Part shown: positions 44,765 through 55,384 of the stretch, piece by piece | Position numbering within the stretch: position 1 is the first letter of the stretch | Layout: each line of letters begins with the position of its first letter | From: Lathyrus oleraceus | Lineage: Eukaryota > Streptophyta > Magnoliopsida > Fabales > Fabaceae | NCBI RefSeq assembly: GCF_024323335.1 | Contig: NC_066581.1 | Location: 434,880,238 to 434,944,237 of the forward strand | Direction of reading: 5' to 3' | DNA length: 64,000 nt | Program-made: the position numbers and the translations under genes | The notes under the pieces: model-generated | What the model was told of the DNA's origin: nothing | The model's input: the letters and a program-made list of their open reading frames with translations, nothing else | Database searches by the model: none

Positions 44765-47700
44765 TGTCGCAACCTGCGAAAAAAGAAAATGACAGAAGAG
44801 TCGCCACCGTGCGTTATTTATCCCAAAGGAGGGAAAGGAAACGCTCGAAGTAAACCTGGAGAAAGGAAAGGAAAAGACAAGGTCTCGCAACCAAATCTTG
44901 AGTTCGGGAGTCGATTATGCAAAGGGAAGGTATTAGCCCCCCTACGCATCCGTAGTACTCTACGGGATCCACTCTTGTTGTTCTTGTCTAAAGGGTGTGT
45001 GTAATATCTAATGTACTACTTACTAAAAAAAGGGTCAAAAGAAAATGACTCGCACGGATGTCGCATCCACTGCATACGTATCTCATCTGAGTATGAGAAT
45101 CAGAGTCTTTGTAGCTCGGCTACCTATGGGTGAAAGAGATGTGTGCTCGCTAAGACATCGCGTCTTATGCCTACGTATCTCATATGAAATGAGAATCAGA
45201 GCAAAACGTAGTTCAGCTAACTACGGGAACAAGGGTCTCGATTGCAACTAGGGCAAGAGAAAGGGAAGGTCTCGATCGCAACAAGGGCGAGAGAAAAGAA
45301 TCGCAACGAGGGCGAAACAAACAAGGATTAGTTGTTAGTCGTCAGTCAAAAAAGGAAAGAACTCGGCAAGACATCGCATCTTGTGCCTACGTATCTCATC
45401 TGAACATGAGAATCAGAGTTGGCGTAGTTCGGCTACATAGGGATTGCCATCTGAACATGGACTCACAAAGGAGGACACCAGTTGTGTCAAAGGAGAGTGG
45501 GCAATGTGTTCACGTCCTAGCAGCAGGTGTCGCAGCTCGCTGAATCGAGTCTTAGGCAGTTACCTCTTTGCAATAGAACGGACTACATGCCACAAGATCG
45601 GAGACGCACGGAAGGTCTAAAAAATGGGGAAGCTCTGCCCTAGAGTTGTCATGCAATATGAACTTAAGTGTTAGGATTTACAAATGGGAAGATCTACCTA
45701 ATGTTAGCATGCAAGAGAATGAGGGAATCCTACCTATGTTATCATACAAAAGAATATGGGAATTCTACCTATGTTATCATACAAAGGAATATGGGAATTC
45801 TACCTATGTTATCATACAAAGGAATATGGGAATTCTACCTATGTTATCATACAAAGGGTTCTACCTAATGGGTGCTACCTAATCGGAACAAGAATCGACG
45901 AATGGAGCAAGGAGAGGATAAGGGTAGATGGCGATGCACGAAGCAATCAACTTACAGGTGGTAGATGGCGATGCCTGAAGCAATCGACTTACAAGAGAAA
46001 TGGCGATGCCTGAAGCAATCGTCTTACAAAAGAATGGATGAATACGTGTTGGTTCTGTTAAGTTTTGAAAATAATTACTCGATGTTGGATCGAGGTTTTG
46101 ATCTTGTTTTGAAATGGTTATCAGATGTTCATTTTAGTTCTTGTATTAACAGATGAATAAAGAATGAAAGAATAAACATTATACACTTCATGGGAGAGGG
46201 GTACATTGGTTATGAATGGGGGTTGTTCATGGCAATCAAGCAATAATAATATATGCCTCATACATCATACAAGTAGGCCACATATATCAAACAATAAGAT
46301 ATATAAAAAATTATATGATTAAATCAAATAATCAAAGAATGAAATGAATGAGCATTAGACAATGCATGAGATGTATAAACATGTTAAACAATCAAACAAT
46401 AGAAGCATGGATGAAAGAAACAAGTATAAACAATATCAGATGAAACAGACAGGTGAAACTATGTACACAAAGGATCACTGAATAATTTAATCGGGAAATG
46501 ATGCAAGGATCAAATAAAATCAAGATGTAGGGCCTCTAATTTATGGCATATGAGATGAACAAGGGAGGATCAAAAGATCTCTTCAATTGCCAAAAGCAAT
46601 CCCTTTGTCAAACATCAATCATGGAAAAGTCAACCGAAAAGTCAAGTCAACTTGAAAATTATGAAATAAATAGTAAATTAATCAATAAAATTATGAAAAA
46701 TTAAACTAAGTTAGGTGGGGTCAGGACATCATCATCCCCCAAAAAGATTTTAAAAATAATGAAAATTAGTGTATAAATTAATTGAAATAAAATAGAAGTC
46801 AAACGAAAAGTCAACCAAGCAAACTAGGTCAAAAATAAATCCAAAATAAATTGAAAATGGGGAATAAAATTCCAATAAAAGGTCAAGTTGACCATGAGAC
46901 ATTGGTCAACCCTCATCCCAAAAATCAGAAGTTAAAAATAAATTTAAGCTATAAAAATAAAATAAATGGAAAAATGTGTATTAAAATGAACCATTTGAAA
47001 TAAATAATTGAAATAAAATATTAATATTAAATAAAATATGAAAATAAAAATTAAATATATTAAATAAAACATTAAGGAAAGTAAAAAATATTTTTTGGTA
47101 TTTTTATGAACAAATAAAATATTTTTATTAATTAAAAACAAAACAGAAAAATAAATTAAGTAAGAATTAAAAAAAGAAATAAAAAGAATGGACATAGCAG
47201 GCCAAGCGAATGAGGGTGCATACAGCATATGGGGCGCTAAGCCCAACCCACAGTCCAAGTAATTAAACAGCATGTGACATAAATAAAAATGTAACAATTA
47301 AAATAACATGTAACACTGCATATCAATTGGCCATGCTTTCATAAGTCATATAAGACAAAAACGGATGTGGACGGACGAGATCAGCAAGGCCAGGCGCGAT
47401 CTATGGGCCTGAAGCGTGCCACGTGTCAGCTCATCATGGAACAACAACAAACAACCATGCATGCAGAAAAAACACACGAAAATGCAGGCCAATTTTCTCC
47501 AACTTCTACACAACATATCTCATGCTATGGTGCTCCAAATGACATGGTATAAAAAGCAAACTTCAAGCATGGAACATGTAGAACACAATGGTGCTTTGTT
47601 TCATTAAAAATAATGGCCCTAACATGTAGAAAAGCTAACAACAAGGGGGCTTCATGCACCCAGATTCAACAAAAAATAAATGTTACAAAATCCAACTTAA

Positions 47701-49673
47701 AAGCAATGTCTCATATTGAAGGGTTCATGGACAAGCATGGCACAATAACAACATAAAAAATAAGCATGGAAATAATGGAAAATAAGCATGGCATAAATGA
47801 AAACTAAAATGAAACATGGATGGATAGCATGAAAGAAACAAGTAGTAAGCATAAGCATGGCATGGTGTGAGTGATAAAATATTTACCTAGTGGATGTAAG
47901 GTCCACTGCCTCTTGATAGTGGAGGAATAGAAGGAGGAATGAAGTTACTCTTTGTGCTTTGAGAAATTTTAGAACTTGTGAAAATGGGAAGGAATGAGAA
48001 ATCTCTTGCTTGCCTTGCTCTGAACTTTTTGCAGCCACCACTCTTCAGATTAGGGTTTTTTGATGTCTTAAATATGTAGGGTTAAAGTGTCTTAAATGGG
48101 CTTGAGGTATGGTTTGGATTCATGAGCAAAAAGTGAAAAAAGTGGGGTGTGAAAGCAAGTTCTAAATATGGAAAAACTTACTAAAAGCAAATGGCCAAAT
48201 AAGGTAAAAAGTGTGTTGGTTGGTTTTGTGGTCTGATTTGGTTTGGCTTGTGCAACACAAAAATAGTCCAACAGGGTGACTTTAAGACCTTGTATCTTGA
48301 TGAATACATGTCCAAATGGCAAGGTAATGCAAACAGTAGAAAGAGGGCATGGAGCTTAACATCTTTAATGTTGAACACAAGTTGAAATGATGAGTGGAAA
48401 GAGGTGAAAAATGGCCATAAAGTTCAGGTTCCATAGCTGCAAAATGGTTGGGCCAGTTTGGCCTAAATGCTGTCAAAAAATTCAGTCTATGATACCAACT
48501 TTAGATGAGTGTATCTTCCAAACAAATGATCCAACTGGGGTGGTTCCAAAAAGGTGTGAAAGAGGACATATCAAGGTACAATTGTCATGAAGAAAGTATT
48601 TTCAAAAGATGCCTTGAAGTGCAAAAAATCTGGCCCATAAGTCTTGACATATTTTGCAAATTTTGGACTTAGAAAATTTTCTAAGTGTTCTAAAATAATG
48701 TCTCACTTTGACCAAGCATAACTTTCTCAATATTAATCCAAATGAAGCAAACTTTAAATCTCTAGAAATCTTGGAACAAGAGGAACAACTTTCATGTTGG
48801 AGAAATTTTCAAATGGAGCTTGCATCTTGATGGAATATAGGCTTAAAGTGGATGCAAAAACCTTGAAAACTTCCCTTAAATGGAAAGTCAACTATTTTTA
48901 AATTTGGTAACTTTTCCAACTCCTGATTAAATGATGAATCCATGATCCAAACTTGATCAAATTTCACATGTAGGCTCCCTTAGGCATGAATTTTGAGATT
49001 CAACTTTCCAAATGTCAGGAGTTGACTTTTTTGGCCCCACAGTTGACTTTTCCCAGACTGTCTGATTCCCGATTCCATTGATCAATTGAAGCACCTCTGG
49101 CTCAAATAAAGAGCTGATTTTTTTGCATGTAGACCCTTGTGGACATATGGAGGGCCATGGAAAATAGTTTCACCCGAGGAATCAGAAATAAACCGATTTT
49201 ATACCAAACCCTAGTTTTAGGGCAAAATGACTAGGAACTGACTGCACTGATTGGCAGTGGATCTTTGTGAGATAATTGTGGATCTTCTAGGCCAAGATGC
49301 CTCTATAATCATGACATGAATGAGCCCCCTTTTCTTCCCACCAAACACTGCCTGTTGCAGATGGCCATGAAACCCTAATTTCTGATTTAAATGCAGATGC
49401 GCACTCTGAGAGCTCTGAATCTTCCACTGATGAACTGGGGACCATAATAAGACATATGGAACCCCTTGGGACTTGTATATTTGGAGAATGAAGTTCAATT
49501 CTCAGTCTTGCTTTGTGTGGACTCCTTCTGCTAAGGAGTGATCAATCAAACCCTGATTTCCCAAGTCATTAATGCAGTATGCAATGAGTATGACCTAGTA
49601 TGATGCTAATGCAGTGTGAAACAATAATCCCATGCTTCCAAGAAAAATGAAGGGTAAATTTTGGGGTATTACA
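44765..49673 (-). repeat. Ogre-family solo LTR, reverse orientation, 4909 bp
   Basis: The plus strand opens TGTCGCAACC and closes GGGTATTACA, the reverse of an Ogre LTR starting TGTAATACC and ending GGTTGCGACA. It is flanked by ctcac (44760-44764) and ctcgc (49674-49678), a 5-bp duplication with one change. No internal domain or second LTR is present, so it arose by LTR-LTR recombination. It contains no gene; ORFs in it are chance or repeat-derived. Confidence 0.88.
45715..45856 (+). repeat. 35-bp tandem repeat, about four copies, in the solo LTR
   Basis: The unit aattctacctatgttatcat plus 15 more bases repeats with an exact 35-bp period. A second small array with tggcgatgcctgaagcaatc units follows at about 45925-46030. 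Confidence 0.9.
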
Positions 49674-49678
49674 CTCGC

Positions 49679-50956
49679 AAAGTAAAATTTGTGGCTGAAC
49701 TTATGTCAGCTAGAAAAGCTAAGAAGACTGCTGTCATTGGTCCCTCCAATCGATGGAGCAAGGTTTAAATAAAGAAGAGGAAGGTCAAAGATGATTTTGA
49801 GCCTGAAGAGGATGTTGAGAAAGATGTCCCTGACATCTCGCTTGCGAAGAAAACTACTGTTAGGAAGTCTCCTATTAAAGTACCTGTTGTTCATTTGGAT
49901 AACATCTCCTTCCATCTTGAGGATGGAGCTGCTAAGTGGAAATTTGTGATTCAGAGAAGGGTAGCTGTGGAAAGGGAATTGGGAAAAGATGTTGCTGATG
50001 TCAAGAAGGTCATGGACCTGATATAAGCTGTTGGGCTTTTGAAGACTGTTGTCGGGTTCTCTCAATGCTACGAAGGTTTAGTTAAGGAATTTATTGTTAA
50101 TATTCCTGAGGATATTTCTGATAAGAACAACAAGGAGTTCTGCAAGGTGTATGTAAGGGGTAAGTGTATAACATTCTCTCCTACTGTTATTAATAACTTT
50201 CTAGGCAGAAATAATGAGGGTGCAGGAGAATTAGAGGTTACAGACAATCAGGTCTGTAGGGAGATTACAGCTAAGCAGGTGAAAGTTTCGCCTTTTAAAA
50301 AGCATATTCCTGCTGGGAAGTTGACTATCAAGTATGCTATCCTGCATAAAATAGGAGCTGCTAATTGGGTCCCTACCAACCATATCTCCACCATTGCTAA
50401 TACTCTTGGGAGGTTTATTTTTGCTGTTGGGACAAAAGTGAAATTTGACTATGGTAGATATATGTTTGATTAAATCATCAAGCATGCAACTACTAATGTA
50501 GTTAAGCTTCCAATTGATTTTCCCTCTATGATCTATGGAATTATCTTGAATCAACATCCTGGTATTCTATGCTCAAATGATTTACCTAGTAGGAGAAAAC
50601 CAACTTTGTCTGTGCACTACAAACTCTTTGAAGGCAATCATGTTGAGGATATTGTCATGACATCTGCCATGAGGAGGTCAGTCTCAAAAGTTGGAGCAAT
50701 TGCTGAGCTTAAGGAGACATGCAAAGAGCTAGGTGAAGGGATTAGGGTAGCCACAACTAGAAAACAATCTTTGGAAGCCTTGATTGAAAGCTTGGAGCAG
50801 ACTGAGAGTGGAAATGTTGAACATGCTAATGTCAGCCATGAAGAAGAAGCTGATGCCCACACCTCTAGTGAGAGGTCTGCTAACAATGATGATATGAGTG
50901 GCAATTCTGCTTCTGGTGCTACTGAAGAGGCTGCAAACTCAAGCTCTACTGAGTAG
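49679..50956 (+). pseudogene. Sirevirus A env-like ORF, 3' part
   Basis: The frame resumes right of the solo LTR. Stops at about 49767, 50022 and 50472 break it. Its middle (50039-50473) shows a YEGLVKEF motif, a KCITFSPTVINNFL stretch and a TLGRFIFAVGTK motif, matching the family annotated as putative plant transposon protein domain. The end (50528-50956) is acidic and Ser-rich with a short coiled coil. Placement after pol equals the env-like ORF of Sirevirus B, but sequence identity is low. Confidence 0.7.
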
Positions 50957-51564
50957 CTCTGTTGGCTTTGGTCCCTCTTGTTTTTGATGGTTTTTTTGTG
51001 TGGATTTTTTTGGTTTGTTTCTCAGAATTCTTATACTTGTGTCTGTACTTGGTGATGTAACTCTTTAACTTTTGGTATTTCTGTTAATGACTAGATAGAC
51101 ATTTATTTTGTCTCTTTGGTCTCTTTTGGCTAAAAAGAGGGAGAAGTAGTTGTAGATGTAGATGAGTATCTTTGCTTAGCTCTATAGTATTGTTGTTGCT
51201 CTGCTTGTCTGATACAGGGGGAGAATTCTGGTGTTTATTTGTTTGATACATGGGGAGAATTCTCTGTGTTCTGTGTGTGTGAAGGAGTGTGGCTGTTGCT
51301 TGTTATGGACTGGCTTAAGGGGGAGCTGTTGTGTTCTGGGAAGTTACATGAACTTGAGGGAGAGTACAAGCACTTGTGTGTCCTGATGTTTGCTAGTTGG
51401 TTCTTGCTAGTGTTGTATGTGTAAGTGCTTGTGTGTTTACTACCTGTTATTTTTGCTAGTGATATGTGTATGTTTTTTTTGCTACTGAACTATTGCTCTG
51501 ATTGATTTCTTGTGATCGTGTGATCTGTTGTTTGTTTTAGCCAAAATTTGCCAAAAGGGGAGTT
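50957..51564 (+). promoter_or_regulatory. Sirevirus A 3' UTR with iterated polypurine tracts
   Basis: Purine tracts recur near 51133, 51217, 51253, 51318 and 51359, each of the gggggag or gggag type. A final one, ccaaaaggggag (51551-51562), adjoins the LTR. Most surround short ORF-like noise; no gene is supported here. Confidence 0.7.
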
Positions 51565-52532
51565 TGTTGGTTTTATGAATTGGCATTAATTTTGGTAAAA
51601 CTTAGTGTTATCACAAGATGTCACGCTTGTAGTCTTGACATGTGATATCAGCTTTCTGCAGGTTGTTTGATATGGTTGTGCAGGATTTATTCAAGATGTC
51701 AGACCCGATGTTACGACATGTGCATAACATTCAGTCTGAATGTTATGTATTTTATTGTTGCGCTTTTCATGCAAGTCTTTGTGTGCTTATGTGGAGATTG
51801 CATGCATTATTCAAGGAGTAATTCTATTTAAATTCAGAATATTCTGTTTCCCAAAAAGGAATGATTCGCTGCTATTTCTTAGGGAATACGCAATAAATAG
51901 AATTAGGGTTTCATGCTACCCTGGCCCATTTAGAAAGCTTCTATTTAAAGACTATGTAAACCCTGTTTTAGATATAGAAAACACGAATGGTGAAGGGAGT
52001 GAGTATTAGGGTTTTAGTCTTGTGTGCGTTTGTGAATTGTGAGCCATTCATCCATGTTGTTGATGTGTGAATTGGACTGAGTTTTTGAGTTGTAATTTGT
52101 CCACTCTAAGATTTGAAGTACGAGTGTATTTGTTTACTTGATTGAAGCTTTTAAGCACGATCAAGTGTGTGTCCTTGAAGTGTGTCTTCTTTCTTTTTGG
52201 TATTTGTTCTAGTATCACTGCTGTGATTGAGGGGGAGTGAGTAGGGTCTCATGTCTAAGAGTTCTTAGATAGAAATCACACGGGTAGAGATTAGGTGAAA
52301 AGACTATAACTTGAAGTTGTTATTTGAGAGTCTTTGAACTAATTATGTTTAGTGGATTTCCTTCCTGGCTTGGTATCCCCCAGATGTAGGTGTGTTTGCA
52401 CCGAACTGGGTTAACAATTGCTTGTGTCTTTCAATTGTTTCCTGGTTTTTATCCGTTCATATTTCACTTGTTGTTCAGATATTAGTGTCGTGACATTACC
52501 TTCGACATCTCATATCTGATACCAGAATTTCA
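51565..52532 (+). repeat. Sirevirus A 3' LTR (968 bp)
   Basis: Starts TGTTGGTTTTATG, ends ccagaatttca, and is followed by ccctc, the right duplication. The small ORFs at 28019 and 51740 are the same LTR sequence seen twice, not genes. Confidence 0.9.
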
Positions 52533-53145
52533 CCCTCCATTTGTGAGAGGCAAGTTATTCCTACCATTACAAGGTTCGCACAGACCAAGAGATGAAGGGG
52601 CATGTATGTACACCTGAGAGGTTTTACGGAGTACATGAGGAGGATTGATGTGTTGACTGTAAATTATGTCATCTGGATCCCTACGCAGACCATAGAATGC
52701 ATCATGAGTTTGATGACACTTGTTTTCTACTTATTTAAGATGGGAGACGTTAGTGGTTAGACACTTACCTGAGAGGTTTCTGCACCAGTTTGGATATGTC
52801 CAGAACATCCCAAAACCAATCCTTGCTATTCCATTTAAGGGAATTATAGATGGTTTGTTAGTCACGTTTTTGGGTTTGCATATGTCATTAAAGATCGTGT
52901 AGTGGAAATTCAGTTCCCAATGGAGTGTGTGGATGGGTACTTGGAGTGCTACCTAGCTATATCACACCCTCGCATCATCCCACCTAGGTAGCATGGAGAT
53001 GATGCCAGATCTTCTCATGTTGGACCTTCTCATACTAGATCTTTTCATGTTGGACCTTCTCATGATGGAGTACCTGTGATGTTAGGGTACCTTCTGATGA
53101 CCTTTCATCGCCTCCACCACCTCCACATGTTGTGGATGAAGCTTA
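52533..53145 (+). pseudogene. PMD pseudogene, remainder of exon 3 and C-terminus
   Basis: In shifting frames the DNA reads through an MRRIDVLTVNYVIW-like stretch, HLPERFLHQFGYVQ (52750-52800) and a Pro-rich SSPPPPPH tail ending near 53145. These are conserved C-terminal motifs of PMD proteins. Stops and frame changes are frequent. Together with 25500-26356 and 27818-27843 this makes one gene, split by Sirevirus A. Confidence 0.65.
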
Positions 53146-53249
53146 ACACCTGTAGATGATGTCATTCATTATGGATAACCTTATGGGTTTGGTGAACCTA
53201 GATGGTGAGGTTTATGCTTTGGCATTGCAGACAACACACATAGCCTGAA

Positions 53250-53262
53250 GGGGGGGGGGGGG
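53250..53262 (+). repeat. G13 homopolymer
   Basis: Thirteen consecutive G just beyond the PMD gene. Length may vary or be misread in sequencing. Confidence 0.9.
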
Positions 53263-53465
53263 TGCTATTTAGACCTTATTATCATTTTTTATATTATTTG
53301 TATATTATGTAGTATTACTCAGACATTTGCACCAACATTGGTTATTAGTTAAAATTTTGGCACTTTCATTGATGCATGATAAACATAACTTAACATTTGA
53401 AAAACGATTACATAACTTAGATAGACGATTACTTAACTTACGAAAACAATAATAAATTAGAAAAC

Positions 53466-53801
53466 CTAAACACTACCAAATGATTTTGGATGTTTCAACA
53501 TCTTGATTATGTCATCGAAAGATCTAGAAATTTTCGCATCAAACTCGATCGGACCCTTAGTTAGCCTACAATGATATGTTCTCCACATAACTTTCAAATA
53601 TTTGTCGATTTTCAGCTCAACAAGGTTGTATTTTACCTTTCCATCAGTTTCAATCCAGTCTTCGCAAAACTCGATCTTACAAACCTCTATGTTCTCGGTG
53701 TCTAGCAACATATCATTCAACTTGGATCTCAGAAGGGAGAGACATGCGGTGCCCTCGGGGTTCCAAAACTCTACAAGTGGTTTGACCCCGTTGAAATACA
53801 C
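53466..53801 (-). CDS. Small PMD-associated protein of unknown function (111 aa)
   Basis: This intact minus-strand ORF converges on the PMD pseudogene. The central pattern is a VEFWN motif, Leu-rich spacing, then a DGKVKY turn, an ELKIDKYLKVMW segment and a TYH motif. It recalls short ORFs found beside PMD and MULE genes in legumes and aligns loosely with the ORF at 54943-55254 (WN, a DG or NGEV turn, and an IKTD segment). No signal peptide, membrane segment or known catalytic motif is seen. It could be a full small protein or the end of a larger one. Function is not known. Confidence 0.55.
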   Translation of the reverse strand: MYFNGVKPLVEFWNPEGTACLSLLRSKLNDMLLDTENIEVCKIEFCEDWIETDGKVKYNLVELKIDKYLKVMWRTYHCRLTKGPIEFDAKISRSFDDIIKMLKHPKSFGSV

Positions 53802-53879
53802 TTATGCCTTAAATAAAAACTAGGGCATTGTAAGATGTTTTTCTTAAAACCACATGACCCATATTTATACATTTTTGAA

Positions 53880-54252
53880 TTCATTATGGACCACACAATA
53901 CATTCGTTGTAATCACATCCGCACAAAACTGTCGGTAAAATCTCAATCGTTCAATTAACATTACCAGTTTTTTGCATGACCGACTAAAAATTCGATAATT
54001 GAAAGTTGATTTGAAAAAACCGGTACTTGTTCCACTACCGGATTTTTCACATTTAATAAAAAAATCTAGTAAAAAATTAACACTTTCAAAATTATCGCAT
54101 AACATACTGATTTTTTGAAATACCCAGTACGTCAGATTTTTCAGATACACTACCAGAATTTTTGATTTGTACAATTTTTTTTATATATTCTATTGGATTT
54201 TTTGTCCGAACTTTTTGATAATTTTTTTTGATGATATCAACACTTTTTAATC

Positions 54253-54255
<3 letters not shown>
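53880..54255 (+). other. AT-rich non-coding stretch right of the PMD region
   Basis: No gene. Words such as accggta, ttttttgaaa and ttcgataat recur, in the style of 24963-25499. It may be the other subterminal region of a PMD-bearing transposon. It ends in a (TA)n tract at 54256-54296. Confidence 0.35.

Positions 54256-54296
<41 letters not shown>
54256..54296 (+). repeat. (TA)n microsatellite, about 41 bp
   Basis: Uninterrupted AT dinucleotides. Confidence 0.95.
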
Positions 54297-54299
<3 letters not shown>

Positions 54300-54851
54300 G
54301 AAAATATGTAGGGTGTGAGGTATTAGTGGGGTTGGTAGGAAATATTCTCACCAACTTATGAAGCATTATGTGTTGGGCTATGTTGTTTTAGGTGTGGCCC
54401 AAATTGATTAGTTTCACCTTTTAGCTTTTTAACACTCTAGTTCTGAAATTAATATAGCTTTACATTAAACACATATGATATGATTTGGTTAATTTGTCAA
54501 GTCATTTAATTTCTGATTATTTAGTATCCCTACATAGTTTTTGAGAAACTCAATTTTTTATAAATAATCACTTTTTTCAATTAAAATTCTAAAATAACCT
54601 TTTTATTCAAAATATTTACCGGAATAATCACATTTCATGAAGCATGCCCTAGTTGGACTGGTACATCTATTTTTCACTGAACATAAGGGCCAATGGCCTG
54701 GGCACGTCCATTGAAAAGTTGTATTCATTTGCGCCACATGCAATGGTGCATGCATGTGTAGGCCATGTGAAGGCGTCACATGCAATGGCACATACATAAT
54801 GGTTATATGTGTGCGCCAATGCATGTGACTACTGCTCCACCACTCATCTAT

Positions 54852-54862
54852 TATAAATATAG
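54852..54862 (+). promoter_or_regulatory. TATA box for the small MULE ORF
   Basis: TATAAATATAG lies 91 bp before the ATG at 54943, just inside the left inverted repeat. Confidence 0.5.
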
Positions 54863-54942
54863 CATCTCCCTCCCATGATTTTTCACACAACTTCTTACCA
54901 TCTTCTTTCATTTTCCTTCAATCTCCTTCAATCTTATTTAAA

Positions 54943-55254
54943 ATGTCTTCATATTTATACTTGTGTCCTTATATTCACAAGAGAAATTCCGATTTAATCT
55001 TTTCAACAATGGAGCCTCCAATGAAGATCCGACTTTGGAATATAGATACATTTAAACATCTTAACAGAACGTTGAAACATTGGTTAGATGGAGACATTGC
55101 AGATGGTGAAAGGATAAGAAGAATTCAATGGCTTGATACGATGTTCAACCAAAATGGAGAAGTTCGTTTTTGGATGGATATTAAAACTGACAGAGACGTT
55201 CACAGGATGATGTATACTTCTCACAAAATTGTTTTGATGGTTGTAATCGCATAG
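54943..55254 (+). CDS. Small MULE-associated protein of unknown function (103 aa)
   Basis: An intact ORF follows a TATA box in the left terminal repeat. A second Met (55009, before EPPMKIRLWN) may be the true start, since the conserved region begins there. The pattern WN, Leu-rich spacing, NGEVRFW and DIKTDRDVHRMM resembles the ORF at 53466-53801. It faces the transposase remnant tail-to-tail, the position of mudrB in MuDR, though no similarity to mudrB is claimed. Function unknown. Confidence 0.5.
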   Translation: MSSYLYLCPYIHKRNSDLIFSTMEPPMKIRLWNIDTFKHLNRTLKHWLDGDIADGERIRRIQWLDTMFNQNGEVRFWMDIKTDRDVHRMMYTSHKIVLMVVIA

Positions 55255-55384
55255 TTATATTGTTTATGTGTTGTATTTGTTTGTGATGGTATTTTATTTG
55301 TTGTAGTTTCTTGTGTTATTGTTTAATTATTGTATTTGTTTTGCTTATCATATGAAATGAATGTTGTTTTTAATATAAAGAAAA

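Larger units (their letters stand above)
27844..52532 (+). mobile_element. Sirevirus A (SIRE/Maximus-like Ty1/copia), itself hit by two later insertions
   Basis: LTRs lie at 27844-28815 and 51565-52532, flanked by ccctt (27839-27843) and ccctc (52533-52537), a 5-bp duplication with one change. The span is 24.7 kb. Removing Sirevirus B and the solo LTR, with their duplications, leaves about 9.4 kb, normal for the family. Coding order: gag with two CCHC knuckles, PR, INT, RT, RNase H, then an env-like ORF. All parts are broken by stops or frameshifts. LTRs differ at roughly 34 sites by eye, so it is clearly older than B. Confidence 0.9.

Noticed and set aside
44582..45251. ORFs of 140 and 68 aa
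   Set aside because: They lie across the Sirevirus B LTR end and the reverse Ogre-family solo LTR; no protein similarity.
45646..46013. Repetitive ORFs with a LCYHTKEYGNSTYV unit
   Set aside because: They are translations of the 35-bp tandem repeat, open because 35-bp units cycle through frames.
54603..54911. 102-aa minus-strand ORF
   Set aside because: Mostly the MULE terminal repeat; His/Met-rich by composition, no family seen.
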